This document shows, in pieces, positions 15,227 through 17,205 of a stretch of 17,205 nucleotides of DNA. Each line of letters opens with the position of its first letter. The stretch's first letter is position 1. Source of the DNA: Gammaproteobacteria bacterium (GTDB lineage: Bacteria; Pseudomonadota; Gammaproteobacteria; GRL18); the NCBI GenBank assembly GCA_013139395.1, contig WTAX01000300.1:1-17205 (forward strand). The letters run 5' to 3'. The notes beneath the pieces are model-generated. The model made no database searches, was not told the origin of the DNA, and was given only the letters and a program-made list of their open reading frames with translations. The position numbers were made by a program, and so were the translations under genes.

Positions 15227-17205
15227 ATGGATATTATTAAATATTCCTTACACAAGCCCGTTACGATTACCGTTGCAGTCTTATTGATCCTTATGTTCGG
15301 CCTATTGGCTCTGCAGAAATTACCCTTACAATTAACACCCAATGTCAGCGAAGCAAAAATCTCCGTAGTCACCGCCTGGCCGGGTGCCTCACCGCGTGAA
15401 ATAGAGCAGGATATTATTGAAGAACAGGAGCTGGTTCTTAAAAATACCCCTGGATTAATTATCTATGAGGCAAAGGCTCAGGATAATCTGGGTACCATAA
15501 CCCTCACCTTTAAACTGGGTACCAATATTGAAAAAGCACTGCTGGATGTCAGCAACAAGCTCACTGAAGTCGATAATTATCCACTCAATGTTGAAAAACC
15601 CATTATCAAAGCCACCGGTGAAAGTTCATCACCCGTCATATGGACGATGCTGCGCACCCTGCCGGAAAACCCCAATGATATTGATACTTATAAAACCTAT
15701 TTAGAAAATCAGGTTAGAGAACATTATGAACGGGTGCCGGGCGTTGCGGAACTTTTTATGCTCAGTGGTACCAAACAGCAGATGCAGATCACTCTGGATG
15801 TTAACCTGCTGGCTAAATACAAATTAACCATTGATGATATTATTAACAAAGTGAAGCGTCATAATCAGGATGTTTCTGCCGGTTCTATTGATATTGATCG
15901 ACGCAACTACCGAATTCGAACGATTGCACAATTTCGTGATACGCAGAGCATTCGTGAACTGATTTTAATCGCTGACTCTGACCGGCAGGTCAAATTAAAA
16001 GACATAGCCGTCATTAACTATGGCTATGCTGTCCCCCGTTCATTTTCAGCAATTGAGGGTGTTAAAGGTCTGATCATTGGCGTAAAACCGGAAAATAACA
16101 CCAATATTGTTGAACTCAGCAACAATGTTGAACAAGTCGTCAAGCAATTAAACAGCACTATGCTTAAAGAGATGGGCTTACGAATTGACTGGCTGCATGA
16201 TAAACGTCACTATATCCAGGGCTCGATTGATCTGGTTCAGCAAAATATCTTAATTGGCGGCGCACTGGCCATTATGGTGCTACTGCTCTTTTTGCGCACG
16301 ATTTCATCAACCGCGGTGGTGGCTCTGGCCATTCCTATCTCAATTATTGCTACCTTTATTATTCTGCATCTTATGGGGCGTTCTCTCAATACCATTTCTC
16401 TTGCCGGTATTTCATTTTCAGTAGGAATGTTAGTTGATTCTGCCATTGTTGTACTAGAAAATATTGATCGTCATAAAAAAATGGGCAAAGCTTTTTTTAA
16501 AGCCGCCTATGATGGTACCAATGAAGTCTGGGGGGCACTCATTGCTTCAGCATTAACCACCGTCGCGGTATTCGTACCCATTATTTTTCTACAAAATGAA
16601 GCAGGTCAATTATTTAAAGACATTGCTATTGCTGTGACTGCCGCTGTTTCTTTTTCATTGTTTGTGTCTATTTCTGTGATACCAATGCTCTGGCAGCAAC
16701 TGATGCGCCTGCATCCTAATGACGTACATATCAATACCAAAAAGAAAAGCCCTATTGTCCGCATCGGCACCTGGTTTTCAGATATGTTCATGGCACTGAT
16801 CAGCAGTATTTTAGCAAGCCGCAGCAAACGTCTGCTGACGATTCTTTGTTTAACACTGCTTTCCGGACTCAGTGCTTACAGTTTATTTCCCAAAATGGAA
16901 TATTTACCTCAGGGTAATCGTAATTTATTTTTTAATATTATGATCCCGCCGCCAGGACTTTCCTATCAGGAAAAAAAATCCATCGGAGATGAAATCTATC
17001 AACAAATCAAACCTCATATTAACCAATCCATTGATGGCTATCCTGCGGTAAAACGACTATTTTATGTGGCCTCTGGTGATTTTATGATCTTTGGTGTGAT
17101 TGCCGCTGACGATAGTCGAGTGAAGGAATTGAAACCCTTATTAATCCCCATCGTGAATAGTTTCCCAGGTATTTTCGGCATAACCAAACAAGCCGGTGTT
17201 TTTGA
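15227..17205 (+). CDS. RND family efflux permease (AcrB-like, 3' truncated by window)
   Basis: Inner-membrane proton-driven efflux transporter; about 660 of the usual 1000-1050 residues are visible. My translation starts MDIIKYSLHKPVTITVAVLL, the classic first TM, followed by the porter-domain start (KLPLQLTPNVSEAKISVVTAWPGASPREIEQDI). TM2 begins near residue 341 (NILIGGALAIMVLLLFLR). TM3 and TM4 follow, with TM4 containing GMLVDSAIVVLENI. The proton-relay Asp is D404; the neighbouring position, an Asp in AcrB, is Ser405. TM5 and TM6 lie near 430-490, and the TM7 region (RLLTILCLTLLSGLSAYSLFP) near 535-555. The second porter half is beginning at the edge. ATG at 15227 lies two bases after the adaptor stop, so the two are cotranscribed. 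The VDS form is closer to general HAE-type transporters than to AcrB itself, so substrate cannot be assigned. Confidence 0.95.
   Translation, partial: MDIIKYSLHKPVTITVAVLLILMFGLLALQKLPLQLTPNVSEAKISVVTAWPGASPREIEQDIIEEQELVLKNTPGLIIYEAKAQDNLGTITLTFKLGTNIEKALLDVSNKLTEVDNYPLNVEKPIIKATGESSSPVIWTMLRTLPENPNDIDTYKTYLENQVREHYERVPGVAELFMLSGTKQQMQITLDVNLLAKYKLTIDDIINKVKRHNQDVSAGSIDIDRRNYRIRTIAQFRDTQSIRELILIADSDRQVKLKDIAVINYGYAVPRSFSAIEGVKGLIIGVKPENNTNIVELSNNVEQVVKQLNSTMLKEMGLRIDWLHDKRHYIQGSIDLVQQNILIGGALAIMVLLLFLRTISSTAVVALAIPISIIATFIILHLMGRSLNTISLAGISFSVGMLVDSAIVVLENIDRHKKMGKAFFKAAYDGTNEVWGALIASALTTVAVFVPIIFLQNEAGQLFKDIAIAVTAAVSFSLFVSISVIPMLWQQLMRLHPNDVHINTKKKSPIVRIGTWFSDMFMALISSILASRSKRLLTILCLTLLSGLSAYSLFPKMEYLPQGNRNLFFNIMIPPPGLSYQEKKSIGDEIYQQIKPHINQSIDGYPAVKRLFYVASGDFMIFGVIAADDSRVKELKPLLIPIVNSFPGIFGITKQAGVF

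Overview
The window looks like a chromosomal segment of an AT-leaning gammaproteobacterium. The placement rests on the style of its two-component and c-di-GMP proteins, an SbcDC nuclease, a cobalamin riboswitch on a corrin operon, and a Gly/Asn-rich secreted protein that resembles the sulfur globule proteins of sulfur-oxidising gammaproteobacteria. If that last call is right, the host is probably a sulfur oxidiser (Thiotrichales or Chromatiales type, possibly a symbiont). I cannot name a species.

Left part (1-2590, minus strand): a vitamin B12 operon. A sigma70-like promoter (2561-2589) drives a leader with a cobalamin riboswitch (about 2368-2555). Then come cobB/cbiA (cobyrinate a,c-diamide synthase, GTG start) and cobM (precorrin-4 C11-methyltransferase), which runs off the left edge. 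The intergenic region between this operon and the divergent secreted-protein gene holds two palindromes, either of which could be an operator.

Centre-left (2690-3650): a monocistronic, probably highly expressed gene for a secreted Gly/Asn/Tyr-rich protein with its own promoter. It is followed by a strong, apparently bidirectional terminator and an 89-bp MITE-like inverted-repeat element.

Centre (3652-8190, minus): a two-gene signalling operon. A 1218-residue hybrid histidine kinase (Cache sensor, HAMP, HisKA, HATPase, REC, REC, HPt) is followed with zero spacing by a PleD-like REC-GGDEF diguanylate cyclase. Upstream of it, also on the minus strand (8304-12937), is the sbcDC pair, with a TAATG stop/start overlap.

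Right part (12938-17205): a divergent intergenic region with a REP-like nested palindrome, then a plus-strand operon. Its first gene is a REC protein with a degenerate GGDEF domain that has lost the active-site motif but keeps the RxxD c-di-GMP binding site. It overlaps a periplasmic adaptor gene by 20 bp, and two bases after that begins an RND efflux permease cut by the right edge. The gene order suggests, by inference only, that an active diguanylate cyclase and a candidate c-di-GMP receptor lie in one neighbourhood, and that the receptor-like regulator is translationally coupled to an efflux pump. This is the least conventional feature here. I did not see a wholly new multi-gene system.
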